From NCBI GenBank assembly GCA_905221605.1, contig CAJNDS010000447.1:888889-952888 (forward strand): DNA of 64,000 nucleotides, written 5' to 3'. Below the pieces are notes generated by a model. The model saw only the letters and a program-made list of their open reading frames with translations. It was not told where the DNA came from and made no database searches. The position numbers and the translations under genes were made by a program. Each line of letters starts with the position of its first letter. The stretch's first letter is position 1. Shown piece after piece: positions 21,785-33,480 of the stretch. This DNA comes from Symbiodinium natans (lineage: Eukaryota > Sar > Dinophyceae > Suessiales > Symbiodiniaceae).

Positions 21785-23134
21785 TCTGCCTGTGCTGTAA
21801 CTCAAGAGTCGTGTAGTCGCGCTGCCACAGCCACTCTCGATTCTCCACCGCCTCAGCTGCGGACAACCGAAGCCAACAACAGAGGCGGCCAACAGTATCC
21901 AAAAGTGCTTCGGTCAGAAGCCTCCAGATCGTCTTTGGGAGGGGTGTCCTCGGTGAACGCGAGGAAGTAAAGCCTGGGCTGAAATCATAGTTGGGGTGCG
22001 GCGTTGAGTGGTGCTCAATGTGATGGTTTCTGCATTCTCATGGGCTCGCCGGCCCATAGGAGAACTTTGCCTTGCAGGCAAGGAGCGTAAAGCCATATGG
22101 GGCCACTTCCTGCACTGAGCTGCACAACAGTTCACTGAAATGCACACACTGAAAACTTCCATGGAATGGGGGGTGCGGGGTCCAAGCCTGCACCGACAGC
22201 AGCTTCATTCCCAAGACCCTGGAGACAGGGAGAAGGGACGGGAGAGGACAGAGGACGGGACGTGGGAAAGTGAGAGCGAGGGCAGGGGATGTGCGTCTGG
22301 CCTCTGGTAGAATTCCAGGCTGCGCTTTGGATCGGTAATGCGCGTTGTGATCTGCCCAATGACCTCAACAGAACTCATAGAACTCGAACCCAATCCCTTT
22401 CATCATCAGGTGCATAACCGCTGAAGCTATCCCAGGCCCTGTTCGCCCCTCCGGGGAAGGGACAAAGTCCTGAGCGATGGTCGAACCTTTGTTTGCGACC
22501 TTGGCGACGGTGCGTATCTGTGGGAAGCCAAGATTTAACAAGCTGCTTCAGGCGAGGAGCCGGGCGCGCCAGCCGCTGCGCCCTCTCTGCGGCATTGGAC
22601 TCAAACGTCGTTTGCAGCAGCTCGATGCAAAAGCCGGCGGGATCTAGCAGTGTCTCAGAATGACTCATGTCTCTCGGCCTCTTATGCCCTCACCACCGTT
22701 CACCGCCTGCCAGGTGCGTGAGAAAGCCGATGTCCCGAAACTGGCTTCCAGGGCGCGCGCCCAGGCGTGCCTGGGTTGCGAAGGGCGCCACAAGAAAGAA
22801 GCGAGATCAGGTCAACGGGGAGCCGCACAAAGGGCTATAAGAAATCATGCCCAGTGCCACTATGCTGCTGCCGCAGCCTGCACGTCATCGACCGCCAGAC
22901 CTATCTTCCAGTAGAGGTCACTTTTGTCGTGGGAGTACGCGACCTGCACACGGGAAATTCACGTTCGAGCTGTGACTTTAACGCGAGGCCTCGGCCACCA
23001 TGGGCCCTCATGGGCCCTCATGGGCCTTCACCTGCTCGTCCGCCAGCAGGCGCAGGGCGCAGCTGGCCGGCTTCCCTGGCACACAGAGCTCGCGCAGCTC
23101 GCCTGTGTCAGTGCTGATCATGCCCAGGCTGGTC
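21785..23134 (-). CDS. Two-domain glyoxalase I / VOC family protein, intron-split
   Basis: Exon pieces on the minus strand read in order as two VOC (glyoxalase) modules. Domain 1: 23,134-23,032 (LGMISTDTGELRELCVPG), 22,943-22,878 (DLYWKIGLAVDDVQ), 22,740-22,707 (FRDIGFLTHLA) and from 22,643 (DPAGFCIELLQTTF). Domain 2: about 22,380-22,302 (GQITTRITDPKRSLEFYQR), from 22,218 (VLGMKLLS), about 21,960-21,890 (LYFLAFTEDTPPKDD) and about 21,850-21,790 (NREWLWQRDYTTLELQH). This mirrors glyoxalase I, which isomerises the methylglyoxal-glutathione adduct; the Q of GQITTR and E of TLELQH are at metal-ligand positions. Junctions at 22,706/22,644 and 22,301/22,219 keep frame with GC donors. The outer limits and some exons are unresolved. 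The family is fairly sure, the exact exon set is not. Confidence 0.7.
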
Positions 23135-23179
23135 CTGCACATTTCTCACTTTCCGTCTGTAAGCTGTTGCAAGCGTGAA

Positions 23180-26100
23180 CCTCGAAAGCAGGGAACATGC
23201 CCGAAGCACAACAATGAGCGTGGATAAGTCCTCAAATGCCCTCCCCGAAGCCCTCAAGAGGTCCGGTAGAAGTCCCAGGTGTTCTGCAGCCGCGCCGGGG
23301 AGACGCGCAGGACGCAGGCAGCCAACATAGTGGCCCCCTTCAGGGTTGAAAAATGAGGCAGGGTCCTCACGGGGTCTGAACAACGGGTCCAGCGTTTCAA
23401 TTTCATAGGGTTTTTGGGTAGGCGATGCAATGAAAGCCACCATGGACTTAAGCATATACAGCCTAACCCCAGACTGCCCAAAAGGACCCGAGTCCGAAAA
23501 TCCCAGAAACCCCCTAAGCCTCTCCTCAAACTCCAAAGTCGTCTAAACTCGTAAACGCCCCATGCGGACGTCAAAGCCCCACAAGCTCGCTAGCGAAGCC
23601 TCGAGATTCTCGCAGGGGCGGCCGGCAGGTGCCACGCACTGTAAGGCTACTTGGAGTTCAATGTTTCGGGCTTAGGGGTGTTGTTCTTTTTTTGGCCTTG
23701 GACTGGATCGTGGTTTCGGAGGAACCTACTGGGGAATACTGGGGAATCATGCGCGTGCTGAAGGTCACCCTGTCCCTGAGCTTGAAGGGCAGCAGAGCAC
23801 TAGTCGACTTCGAAGCGCCCCAATGCTAAGCTCAACTTCCCTCGGCTGCGACCGCACAACGTCCCACGTCACACAGTACTCACACCATCGCCCTCTTCTT
23901 TTGAAAGCTTCTTCCGCTGCCGGAAGTTCCTAGGCACCGCCTTTGCCGCCCTTCAAGGCTTCCTCGGGTGTGAGGAGGTTCAGCACCTGTTCGAAGTTAG
24001 GCTCGTAACATGGGAGAGGGGCGACCCAAAAAAAAAACAAAACAAAAAAAAAGAAAAAGTGGCCCGACGGAGCTGGGGGTGGCACGTCACCACGGGAGAG
24101 GTGGTCCTTGGCCCCATGAGCCCAGAGTCTTCAACACTTTGCCACGCAGAATTGCAGATTCTCTCAAGGCATCTCTTGCGCATCACTTGGCTCTTGGGTC
24201 CTGGTTGACGTGCGCGCGGTAGGTGTTGGTCTCTGGATTCAAGGATGCCTGGTGCTTTGGATTTGCCATGACTAAACCCTTTTGGAGTGGGATCTCTCAC
24301 GAGCAGTTCCTACGAAGCACACTTTTTGGACATACAAGGCGGTTTGAGCTCAAGGCCTACGAAAACAAAGACATTAAAAGAAAGCTCCCTATTTTAGGGG
24401 TAGCGGAGTATGAACACTATACAAAGGACGAGAAAGTATGGAGGTGTGACCTTGGTGCGACTACGGGCTACATAGACAGGGTATGTTTCACAACCCTAAA
24501 CCCTGTATGCCGAAGAGCGCTGAGGGTTGCTTGGCATTTGGGTTCCATGGCGCACCTGAACGATCTCGTATCGGATCATGTCAGTACCCGACTTCAGATC
24601 GTTGACCTCAAGACACACCGCAGCAATGCTCAGAACCACAAGCCATACACACACAGTCTCGCTGAGCAAAGGCCCCTCGCTGCCCGACTCACTACGACTC
24701 ACCTAGCCCTGAGATCCCTGCCAGGTCTGCCTCGGACATCGAGGCCGCGTGCTTCCGAAGCGTGCGGGCCGTTTCGGCCCTGAGCCATTACTCCACTACT
24801 CGTGCAGTACTCGTGCAGCTGGGCACATGATGGCAGATGTTCAGGCAAGAAGCCACGGGCAAAGTTCCAAGCGAGTCTTGACTCTGACATCTCTGACATC
24901 CTGCGCTTGCCACTTGCCAGCCTGGCCTCAACTGGCGTTGTGCTGAGAAGTCGTTTGCAAAGGTCGTCTGTACCGCACGGCAAAAGTCCCGGTACCTGCA
25001 CCGTGGATCGCTATGTGGCACACAACACCACGCTTTGCAAAACAAGGCTCCATGTGAATACAGCAAGCGCGCACGCTGCGGCCACACGCAGTGATCTGAC
25101 CGCCATCTTCGGAACAGGCCGGTGTAATTGTCACAGTATCTAATCTTACTGGGAAGTTGTGTTGCATGCAAGAGAATGTGATCTAGTTGGACGATCATGA
25201 TGAGACTGGACATGTGGTGGCAAAGAAAACAACAGGCCGCGTGTCTGCAAGAGCACGGGGGGTTCTGTCGATGTTCACACTGAATCGATACATCGGCTCA
25301 AGCCCGATGAACGGCTGCAGGACATGATTGGGCCCAAGCTGAACGGACAAAGCCTTGGACCTTTGCAGTATCAAAATTACAAGAAACAGTGGAGATGCCG
25401 GGAGTCGAAGGGAGACCAAGGGAGGCGAGGAGCACAGCAACCCGGCAAAGCCACCCACATGAAGGGAGACAAAGGCAGACAAAGGGAGACAAAGGGAGAC
25501 AAAGGGCGACACAGGGAGACAAGGAGCCCAGGAACCCGGCAACAGTCCTCAGAATGTCGGCAATCCTTAAATGAAAACCCAATTAGAACCCCAACAATAG
25601 ACTGTTTGGGGAATAAAGTCCGAATCACATGTCTTTCATAATCAAAACTTCAGTCAAGCAATGCTACCAACACGCAACCGGCTACCTTGGACCGTGTGAC
25701 AAGAAGGGACGGGTTCACCACTGCGCAGGTCACTGACAAAGCCTCTCGCAGAAGACCTGGGAGAAAAACTGCTCCAAGCGAGGCTGGCCCGAGCCCCGAG
25801 CTTGGAGTGGAACGGAGTGGAACCGGTACGGAACAAGAACCAAGTTTGCGCCACAAGTGCCTCGTCTAAACAAACCAACAGCTCACGCCCTCTCGACACT
25901 TGCTGCATGACTCTCAGTCGGACTCAACACCGCCCGAGCTGAAAACATGTAGAGATGTTTTTTCCTCACTCCCCCGGCCCAAGTCGAGCCAATGCTACTG
26001 TCATCTCCCATCGGGACCTTGACAGATCTGTGCCAAACCTCCGAGATTCGGCAAGCCACAATGAGCCAAGAGTGCAAACGTTGCTTCTCCTTCTTCGTGT

Positions 26101-27500
26101 GGCCAAAGCTCCCGCGCATGACAACGGGGCCAAGCAGCCTGACCACCACGAAGGAGCGATGATGTCTAAGAGCCACGGGAGATGGTCACGCCCCGCCAAC
26201 CCTTGTCACGCCTCCTTGGTTTGCATCACAGGCTGCTAGGCACTGCCAGGCATTGGCCATTAGCCCTCAGCCACCAGAGCACCCGGAGAGTGTCGCGTGT
26301 CCATACGAAGCCTCCTGCGAGGTTCAAGAGATTGCCTTTGCGCACATATCGCGCGGGGAGTACCCCTTGTACTATCTGTCAAGGGCACGCCGCATCGCGA
26401 CGACACGTTTCGAAGGCCTATACCTCCAGAAAATGAGGAAGAGTGTGCACTGGTGTGAGGCTTGGACATGGGAGCGGGGTTAGCCCTTGTTGCAAAGCGT
26501 TCAGTGGAAGATCCGGAGTTTGGAAAGGCTTTGTGAACCTGCGCGATCTTTCAAGGGGTGTTACTGCGCAGGCAGCTTTCTGAGCATGTTTTGGAAAAGT
26601 CGTAGGTGCCAAATGTGCATTGTACAAGATGGCTACTACTACAACTACAAGGACACTACTCCTGCTTGCTGCTACGACAAATTATCATGACTCTCTTACC
26701 CAAGATTGACCGCAGGGCTCTTCATCTTCGGGGCAGTGAGCGCGCCGAGGCAACAGCGAGGCGCCTCCGAACGAGCCGGTGCTGGCGCACGGCGCACAGG
26801 CGTGTGGAACATCGGTCGTCGGGTTAGGTAGTCACGTCCTCCAATGATTCGTGCTGGTGCGCTTGCTTTTGTGTTTCTTGCGTTTGGGGTGATGGGGGGT
26901 GGTGGGGGAGGGGGCAGATGATGACTGTTGTGCAGGTGGTGTTGTATGCCCCTTCCGTAAACAAACAAGGTAAGACCTGCATAATATCGCGCGTGTCGCA
27001 TGGAACACCTCCCAAAACCCGACTTTGCCTCCGATCGTGAAGTGGCTGGACGTGTTGTCGTTTAACAGGAGTCTTTCAACAACGTGACACCTTTCAGGAT
27101 TCTAGGATTGATTATAGCCCTACAGGTTAGGGTGAGAAGGCAGAGGGGAACGCTTCGAGGCGGCATCTTTTTTTTGTGCAGAGCTTTGCTGGCGGCAGAC
27201 ACTTTTCGCAGGACGCTCACCTTCCCCTCTCTTGAGGTCTCAGAGGATCAGCTTGACACCTTTAGTGTCAACCGGACACTTCCACAAAGCCCGAGCCGAT
27301 CCTGTGGTGCTTTTGCCACATGGCTGAGCTCGGACAGAGAGGCCACTGCTATACAGACGGCCAACCTCAAACATTCGGTGGAGTGGCATTTTGCTGCCGC
27401 CTCTTCTTGCCAATCTCCTGAGCCAGACTACCCAAATCTTCGGACAAGCTACGAAGTCACTGTCAGAGGAGCTACCTCCAATCCTAGGTGATGTCCTTCA
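23180..27500. other. No recognised gene; minor repeats
   Basis: Candidate coding-like stretches without recognised domains occur on the minus strand at 23,250-23,536 and 24,496-24,702 (one hydrophobic segment) and on the plus strand at 24,223-24,783. 25,405-25,530 is an 11-bp minisatellite (AAAGGGAGACA). 24,030-24,060 is A-rich. These may be exons of split genes, but I could not chain them. Confidence 0.35.
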
Positions 27501-27521
27501 GGTCTTAAAGGGCCAGAAATC

Positions 27522-29571
27522 TCAGTACCCAAAAATGAATCCAAAAACCCTCCTCAAGAAACAAATCTGCACACACCATAAACGAAGCCACTGTGTAAAA
27601 TGCATGTGCATCCCTGCCTGCAGCAGGCGAACCGTGGTTCTCAGCACCAAGCCTTTGCCAGGACATTCGCGGGCTCCCTCACCATTCACGGAGTTGAAGC
27701 CGACGTGCTTCTCCTGCGCTGGTCTTGAGAAGGGCTTTTCATAATCTCAACGTTCACCCGGACTGCTGAAATGGACTCGACAGCTGCCCTACATGCCTGC
27801 CCCCAAACCCCAGCGATTCCTTGAGGCCAGGCCGATTGTGGTTGAACTCAAAGGCGTCCTCGCCCCAGACGGTCGGGTCAATGTTGGCGTACACGAGGGG
27901 AATGGCCACATTGGTGCCTCAGCCGAGACAGAGAAAACCTCAACTTGGCAGAGCCCTTCAACCTCGTGCGTGTGTGTCGCGAATGTCTCTCAGGCAGGCA
28001 CCTTTCGGGAAGCTGTACGTCTTGCCGGCGATCTCGCAGGAGAAGGGCTCTTGGGCAATGTGATGGGAGACGGTCACCGGCGGGGAGAGCCGGGAGACCT
28101 CCAGGATGAAGCGGAGCACCTCGTCGTCATCCTCCAGGCTCAGGGAGTCCCAGATGGGCCGGGCGTCCACCTGCAGGTTCCCATGGAGCGCCCCCGAGGT
28201 GCAGAGCCAAAGCAGCATGCGGGAGCCCTGCACGCCGGCGATGCGGATGATCGCCGTCATCAGCAAGGCGAGCTCGCGAGAGGACATGCTGTTGTACTCC
28301 GGCTTCACCTCTCAACAACATCAACTGCACACGCCACCAACCAGTCACCAACTTGAAACCCAACTGAAACCCACACCGGAAGGATGCACCGTCTCCCTTG
28401 CCTCGAAGTTTGCGAAGGCCGCGGATTTCTCGTAGAGGTCAGCGACCGTCCCTATCGTGGCATGCTTATCCCAGATGGGCGTGCGGCCAAATGGTTCGAG
28501 GTAGTGCCTAGGGCGGCTCTTGGGCACCCAAATCGAAGAACGTGTACTTATGACGAACAAAGATGAACGCTAAGTTCACCCAAGACTCATCAAGGCAGAT
28601 GACCCTGTGTAAAGGGAGTCGAGCGTGGACAGCACCGCCTTGTCCTGAGCAGGGTCGAGATTTTCTGAAGCTCTCGGGCTCAAAAGCTTGGGGAAGGCAT
28701 CGGGGGAGATTGGAGATGTTTCGGATTGCAGCACTGTGCGTCAGGGCTTGTCTCAGCTTTCCTCGATGTCCAAGGCGAAGAGGACATGGTGCAAGTACTT
28801 CGTCCAAAACACTGTGTTGCCTCCGTCTGTTCCGTAGTAGAAGTCGTTGCTTCCCTGCTTCAGAAAATCCTCGGCAGTCTGGTGTATGAGCTGCTGTGAC
28901 ATCTCGTCCGTCTCCCGCACTCTGGCGGCATCAGTGAAGAGAGTGTCAATCATGCATTGGCGGAAGGCTTCGTGGTCGCCAGTACCCCCTGCAGCTTTGC
29001 CTGACAAGCTCAGCAGGAAGACGCAACGACCAGACTCCCCCTCCGGCAAGGAGCCCCGGTACAACGGGTGCTCGCCCAACCAATGGTTTCGGGCCTGTGG
29101 GTTTAACAAGGCCTTTGACACGTCAGCATGACTGCCCAGCCAAACCTGCCCAGAAGCGCAGAGGTTCTGGCCCCAGTTGCGGTAGGCGAACATGGTGTTG
29201 TCGGTGTTGCCGGCACCTATGCTGTCGATAATTTCCACTGGCGGTAACAAAAGCCGAACCAGGAAGTTCCAGGGTCGTTGGAGTGCCCAAAGCTGGAAGG
29301 AGTTCCTGAGTGAGAAAATGCGACTAGGACTACGTACGGCTATGTGATCTTGTTGACAAGGCTTACAAAAAAAGAGTTGTCTAGACGAAGCATTTAGGCT
29401 CTTGAAGCAGATGAGGATAATCACCTCTATGATGATGTAAAGAAGGACGAGGCCGACGATGATCGCCGATACATACCAAAGGCCGAAGATGCTGAGAAGA
29501 AACACAGTTGTGACGAAAAGCGGGACCACCCCCAGCCAAAACTGCTTCCAGGAGACCAGCGGACCTCGCAA
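27522..29571 (-). CDS. Cytochrome P450, CYP74-clan-like, intron-split
   Basis: Minus-strand exons assemble into a P450. The exon within 29,571-28,753 has two hydrophobic N-terminal helices, then P450-like helices. 28,560-28,345 contributes GTVADLYEKSAAF. 28,308-28,002 has a helix resembling the I-helix, then the ExxR motif (EVSRLSPPV) and SFPKG. 27,917-27,793 gives TNVAIPLVYANIDPTVWG. From 27,713 comes EKHVGFNSVNGEGARECPGKG, with the haem-ligand Cys codon at 27,663-27,665. An intron at 28,001-27,918 (GT...AG|G) joins PKG to TNVAIP in frame; another at 27,792-27,714 gives a haem loop lengthened between F and GxRxCxG. A longer loop and KHV..NSVNG resemble CYP74 (allene oxide synthase, hydroperoxide lyase), which rearrange fatty-acid hydroperoxides without O2. 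Substrate is inference. The 3' end at 27,522 is provisional. Confidence 0.72.
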
Positions 29572-29597
29572 AATGATTCAGTAGTTTCAGCCTGGTC

Positions 29598-30074
29598 TCA
29601 CGACGCAAACAAGCAACAACACAAATCCGCAACACTTGAAGGTAGCTTGGCAGGGTAGGACCCCTTCACCTGGTAGCGTCTGGTCGTTGAGAGGAGGAAA
29701 TACCCGAGTTGAAACGCAACCCCTTCCGTTTGACCTGGCATCGCATCAATCACACGATGTAGGAAACAAAAATCGAAAACGTCAGCTTTAAACCATGTCC
29801 GTCCCACAGACACTCCTGAAATATGGCCCGCCCTTCCAAAAAGACTCCAAAGGATGCACAATACGTATTCAATTCGCTTCCAGGTACTATTCTGATTATA
29901 GTCTGTCGATATAGATTTGTTTCCGTCTTCGAAATACCAACGAAGGCCTCCCAGCACGGGAGCACTCTGGGAGCCCTCTGACATGAGCTTCTCACGGCAG
30001 TTTTCCAGCTCCGGTACCTGGGAGATTCTGGAGATTCGTTTGGAAGATCTCAATTTTCGGGCTTCAACAGACAC
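29598..30074 (-). CDS. Probable upstream exon(s) of the P450 gene or a separate small gene
   Basis: A 158-residue minus-strand frame starts with a plausible coding stretch, residues 1-80 (including SKRISRISQVPELENCREK and GGLRWYFEDGNKS), then loses coding character. Its position just upstream of the first P450 exon and same strand make it a candidate 5' exon. I do not recognise the domain. Confidence is limited to the first ~240 bases. Confidence 0.35.
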   Translation of the reverse strand: MSVEARKLRSSKRISRISQVPELENCREKLMSEGSQSAPVLGGLRWYFEDGNKSISTDYNQNSTWKRIEYVLCILWSLFGRAGHISGVSVGRTWFKADVFDFCFLHRVIDAMPGQTEGVAFQLGYFLLSTTRRYQVKGSYPAKLPSSVADLCCCLFAS

Positions 30075-30623
30075 GTTGGGGATGTTGAGCAGAGGGCTGT
30101 ACTTGTTATGTCTACCAGCTTACAATAGCAAGTTGAAAAAAATTCCTCACCGAAGGCAATGCAAAGATCTTCTCGAAGCACGGCGGGATGCTATGTCGCG
30201 ACGATGACCTCCAACATTGAGCTTCAATCAGCCCGGCGGGCCACAACGAAGCAATCGAGCCGCAACGTGCACACAGGCATCAAAAGCTTTTGTACAGACA
30301 CGTGCAATCACGGAAGAGGAAGTTGCAAGATCCCTTCGGCGAGGAAAATCAAAAGGGATGGAGCATCAACTTAGTTCCATGGTGTCCCTTCATGCTTCCT
30401 TCCTTTTCAACCATGTCTGGTTGGTTCCTCTCTCTTCGCAAACGTGACGTCACTGGAGATCATTGTTCAGCTACAGTGAGATGCTGGCAGACTTCGGACA
30501 CACCGCTGACGACTACGTCAACATCTTCATCGTCCATACCTAGCGCGTGAACAAGTATTCGAGGCTCACCAAAACAGTGCGAGCTCTACTTATCTCGACC
30601 TGATGGATGCACTTGCGTAGCAT

Positions 30624-30953
30624 TTGTTCTTATCTTGCATGCAACTACATGTACATCGTATTTGCTTGCACCAGCACAACCCATCTTTGCAGCTATGTCA
30701 ACCCAAAAGCCCAGCCCCTTCGCACTATGGGATACAACGATGTGCTGGCAGCATGGTTGGCTTTGGCTCTATCGGAGCAAGACACCACCACTACCAAACC
30801 CAAACAAGGACCGCGCATGTGAACACATCACAGATGCAGTACTGCAACGAGACGTACTACGAGTATGAGCAGGTGGTCAGCCATCAGGGGTTCCAGAGCC
30901 CCAACATAATTCACTTGCAATGCCAAATCGAATGCTCCAAAAAGGGCGAGTGA
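30624..30953 (+). CDS. Small hypothetical protein, Tyr/Gln-rich C-terminus
   Basis: 109 residues on the plus strand. The last 45 residues (YCNETYYEYEQVV, then HQGFQSPNIIHLQC) look coding; the first half may be intron. A similar coding-like plus-strand stretch at 30,455-30,540 (SYSEMLADFGHTADDYVN) could be an upstream exon. No family recognised. Confidence 0.3.
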   Translation: MFLSCMQLHVHRICLHQHNPSLQLCQPKSPAPSHYGIQRCAGSMVGFGSIGARHHHYQTQTRTAHVNTSQMQYCNETYYEYEQVVSHQGFQSPNIIHLQCQIECSKKGE

Positions 30954-31179
30954 TCATGCAGAGCAGCTGCGCATCCTGCCCACGTGATCATGCAGAGCAA
31001 TGTTGCACTATGCGCTGAGTGACCTTACGGAGCAGGTGTCATCCTGTTGAGTGTTTCCAAGAGTCCATGTGCAACATGTCTGTTGCTGTCTCATATAAAT
31101 CTTCCTTCGTCCTCCACTACCTCTCCAGAAAGGTGCTCCACTTCTACCACTTAAGGTCTACTACATCATTCCGCAAGCC

Positions 31180-32165
31180 AGTCCGTGTGTCCGTGTGTCC
31201 GTGTGTCCGCGTGTCCGCGTGTCCGCGTGTCCGCGTGTCCGCGTGTCCGCGTGTCCGCGTGTCCGCGTGTCCGCGTGTCCGCGTGTCCGCGTGTCGGTGT
31301 GTCGGTGTGTCCGTGTGTCCGTGTGTCCGTGTGTCCGTGTGTCCGTGTGTCCGTGTGTCCGTGTGTCCGTGTGTCCGTGTGTCCGTGTGTCCGTGTGTCC
31401 GTGTGTCCGTGTGTCCGTGTGTCCGTGTGTCCGTGTGTCCGTGTGTCCGTGTGTCCGTGTGTCCGTGTGTCCGTGTGTACGTGTGTCCGTGTGTCCGTGT
31501 GTCCGTGTGTCCGTGTGTCCGTGTGTCCGTGTGTCCGTGTGTCCGTGTGTCTGTGTGTCTGTGTGTCTGTGTGTCTGCGTGTCTGCGTGTCTGCGTGTCT
31601 GCGTGTCTGCGTGTCTGCGTGTCTGTGTCTCTGTGTGTCTGTGTGTCTGTGTGTCTGTGCGCGTGTGCGCGTGCGTGGGTGTGGATGTGGTTATGGGTAT
31701 GGGCGTGGGGGTGGGGTGGCTGTGGGTGTGGGCGTGGGCGTGGGCATCGGCGTGGGTGTGGGCGGCGCGGGCGCGGGGGCGCAGACGCGGGCAGGGGCGT
31801 GGGCGCGTGGGGCCGTGGGCGTGGGGCGTGTGGTGGGTATGGGTGTGGGTATGGGAGGGTGTGGGTGTGGTGTGGGTGTGGGTGTGGGTGTGGTGTGGGT
31901 GTGGGTGTGGGTGTGGGTGTGGGGGTGTGGGTGTGGGTGTGGGTGTGGGTGTGGGTGTGGGTGTGGTGTGGGTGGGTGTGGGTGTGGGCGTTGTGGGCGT
32001 GGGCGTGGGCGTGGGCGTGGGCGTGGGCGTGGGCGTGGGCGTGGGCGTGGGCGTGGGCGTGGGCGTGGGCGTGGGCGTGGGCGTGGGCGTGGGCGTGGGC
32101 GTGGGCGTGGGCGTGGGCGTGGGCGTGGGCGTGGGTGTGGGTGTGGGTGTGGGTGTGGGTGTGTG
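31180..32165 (+). repeat. 8-bp (TCCGTGTG)n and 6-bp (GTGGGC/GTGGGT)n arrays
   Basis: 31,180-31,670: octamer TCCGTGTG with blocks of TCCGCGTG, TCTGTGTG and TCTGCGTG variants that switch in runs, typical of slippage and local conversion. 31,680-32,165: hexamer GTGGGY, with a perfect GTGGGC block at about 31,985-32,130. The plus strand is strongly G-rich with regularly spaced GGG, so G-quadruplex formation is possible. The long open frames ([20 protein letters not shown]) are repeat by-products. Confidence 0.95.
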
Positions 32166-32425
32166 AGTGAGTGAGTGAGTGAGTGACTGAGTGAGTGACT
32201 GAGTGAGTGAGTGAGTGAGAGTGTGTGTGTGTGTGTGTGTGTGAATGTGTGTGAATGTGTGTGAATGTGTGTGAATGTGTGTGAATGTGTGTGAATGGTG
32301 TGTGTGTGAATGTGTGTGAATTTGTGTGAATATGTGTGTGTGTGTGTTTCTTTTATTCTTCTTCTTCTTCTTCTGCTTCTTCTTCTTCTTATTCTTTTCT
32401 TCTTCTTCTTCTTCTTCTTCTTCTT

Positions 32426-32456
<31 letters not shown>

Positions 32457-32525
32457 TTCTTCTTCTTCTTATTCTTCCTCTTATTCTTCTTCTTCTTCTT
32501 ATTCTTCTTCTTTTTCTTCTTCTAC
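32166..32525 (+). repeat. (GTGA)n, (GTGTGAAT)n and (TTC)n tracts
   Basis: A continuation of the simple-repeat zone: GTGA tetramers 32,166-32,220, GT and GTGTGAAT 32,221-32,345, then TTC/TTATTC from 32,350 to 32,520. No unique sequence between blocks. Confidence 0.95.
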
Positions 32526-33480
32526 GGGGCTGGGCACGCCCAGGTCCACAAGTCGTCGTTGTGAAACGAAAACAGGGAAGACGGCGAGACTGCTCTGAGT
32601 GTGCATTGTTCCCCACCCTCCCCCTCCATTATCGCCTGAACCACCCGCGTTATGCACTTTCACTGCATTGTTCTCACCTGCTTTGTTTTCCCTGCGTGAG
32701 ACTGCCGACATCATGTTAAACAGAACCCGAAACTCTTAACGACATAAACCCCTTATATCATCATCTCCCTCATCGGCTTCTGCTGAGTGTGCCTTAACTC
32801 GTGCTCAACGCTGTCCCGGCTGCTCGGCAAAAGCAACAAACATGAGCGACAAACCCTCCACGGGATGTGTTGAGCTGGGTTTCCTCCTATGTTTCTCCGG
32901 TCTATTGGGCCTTTCTACATGTTCCACACTCCCCGAAAACCCCTCCCCTCCCGCTGCGAACCTTTGACATTTCTCTCTCTCTCTCTCTCTATCTCTCTCT
33001 TTCTTTCTCTCTCTCTTTCTCTCTTTTCTTTCTCTCTTTCTTTCTCTCTTTCTTTTCTCTCTTTCGCTCTTTCTTTGTTTCCTTCGTGTTCCTTCTTTCG
33101 TTCGTTCTTTTGTGCATGGGTGTCCAGGCCCCCGCCACCAAGCAGTTCTGGGCTGCCAAGAGAGCTCAAGGGGAAGGGGGGAAAGCCGAGTTGCCACCCT
33201 GATATCTACACCCTCCTCCCTCGAGCCCTAAACACGGTGAAGTCTGTCTGCCTCTCTCTCTCGCTCTATCTCTCTCTCGCTCTACCTCTCTCTCGCTCTC
33301 TCGCTCTCTCTTCCCTGCGTTTTCGTCCAGACGCAAACTGATGGCACCAGTTGGTCTGCCCATGTCTTCGCATGGCACACATCAAATGGGGTGCTTCAGT
33401 ACCTCTTTCTCGACTCGGCGTTTCGCCGCGTCCTGTTAAACAAGTTCTGCTTTGCAAAGGCAAGGGCACGCCCACACGCA
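32526..33480. other. Non-coding; pyrimidine-rich tracts
   Basis: 32,970-33,075 is a CT/CTTT-rich tract and 33,245-33,312 a (CTCTCTCGCTCTA)-type repeat. Otherwise nothing recognised. Confidence 0.5.

Noticed and set aside
31019..32174. 320-380-residue Cys/Val- and Gly/Val-rich proteins
   Set aside because: Translations of octamer and hexamer simple repeats in all three frames.
32310..32719. Ser- or Phe-rich proteins
   Set aside because: Translations of the TTC tract.
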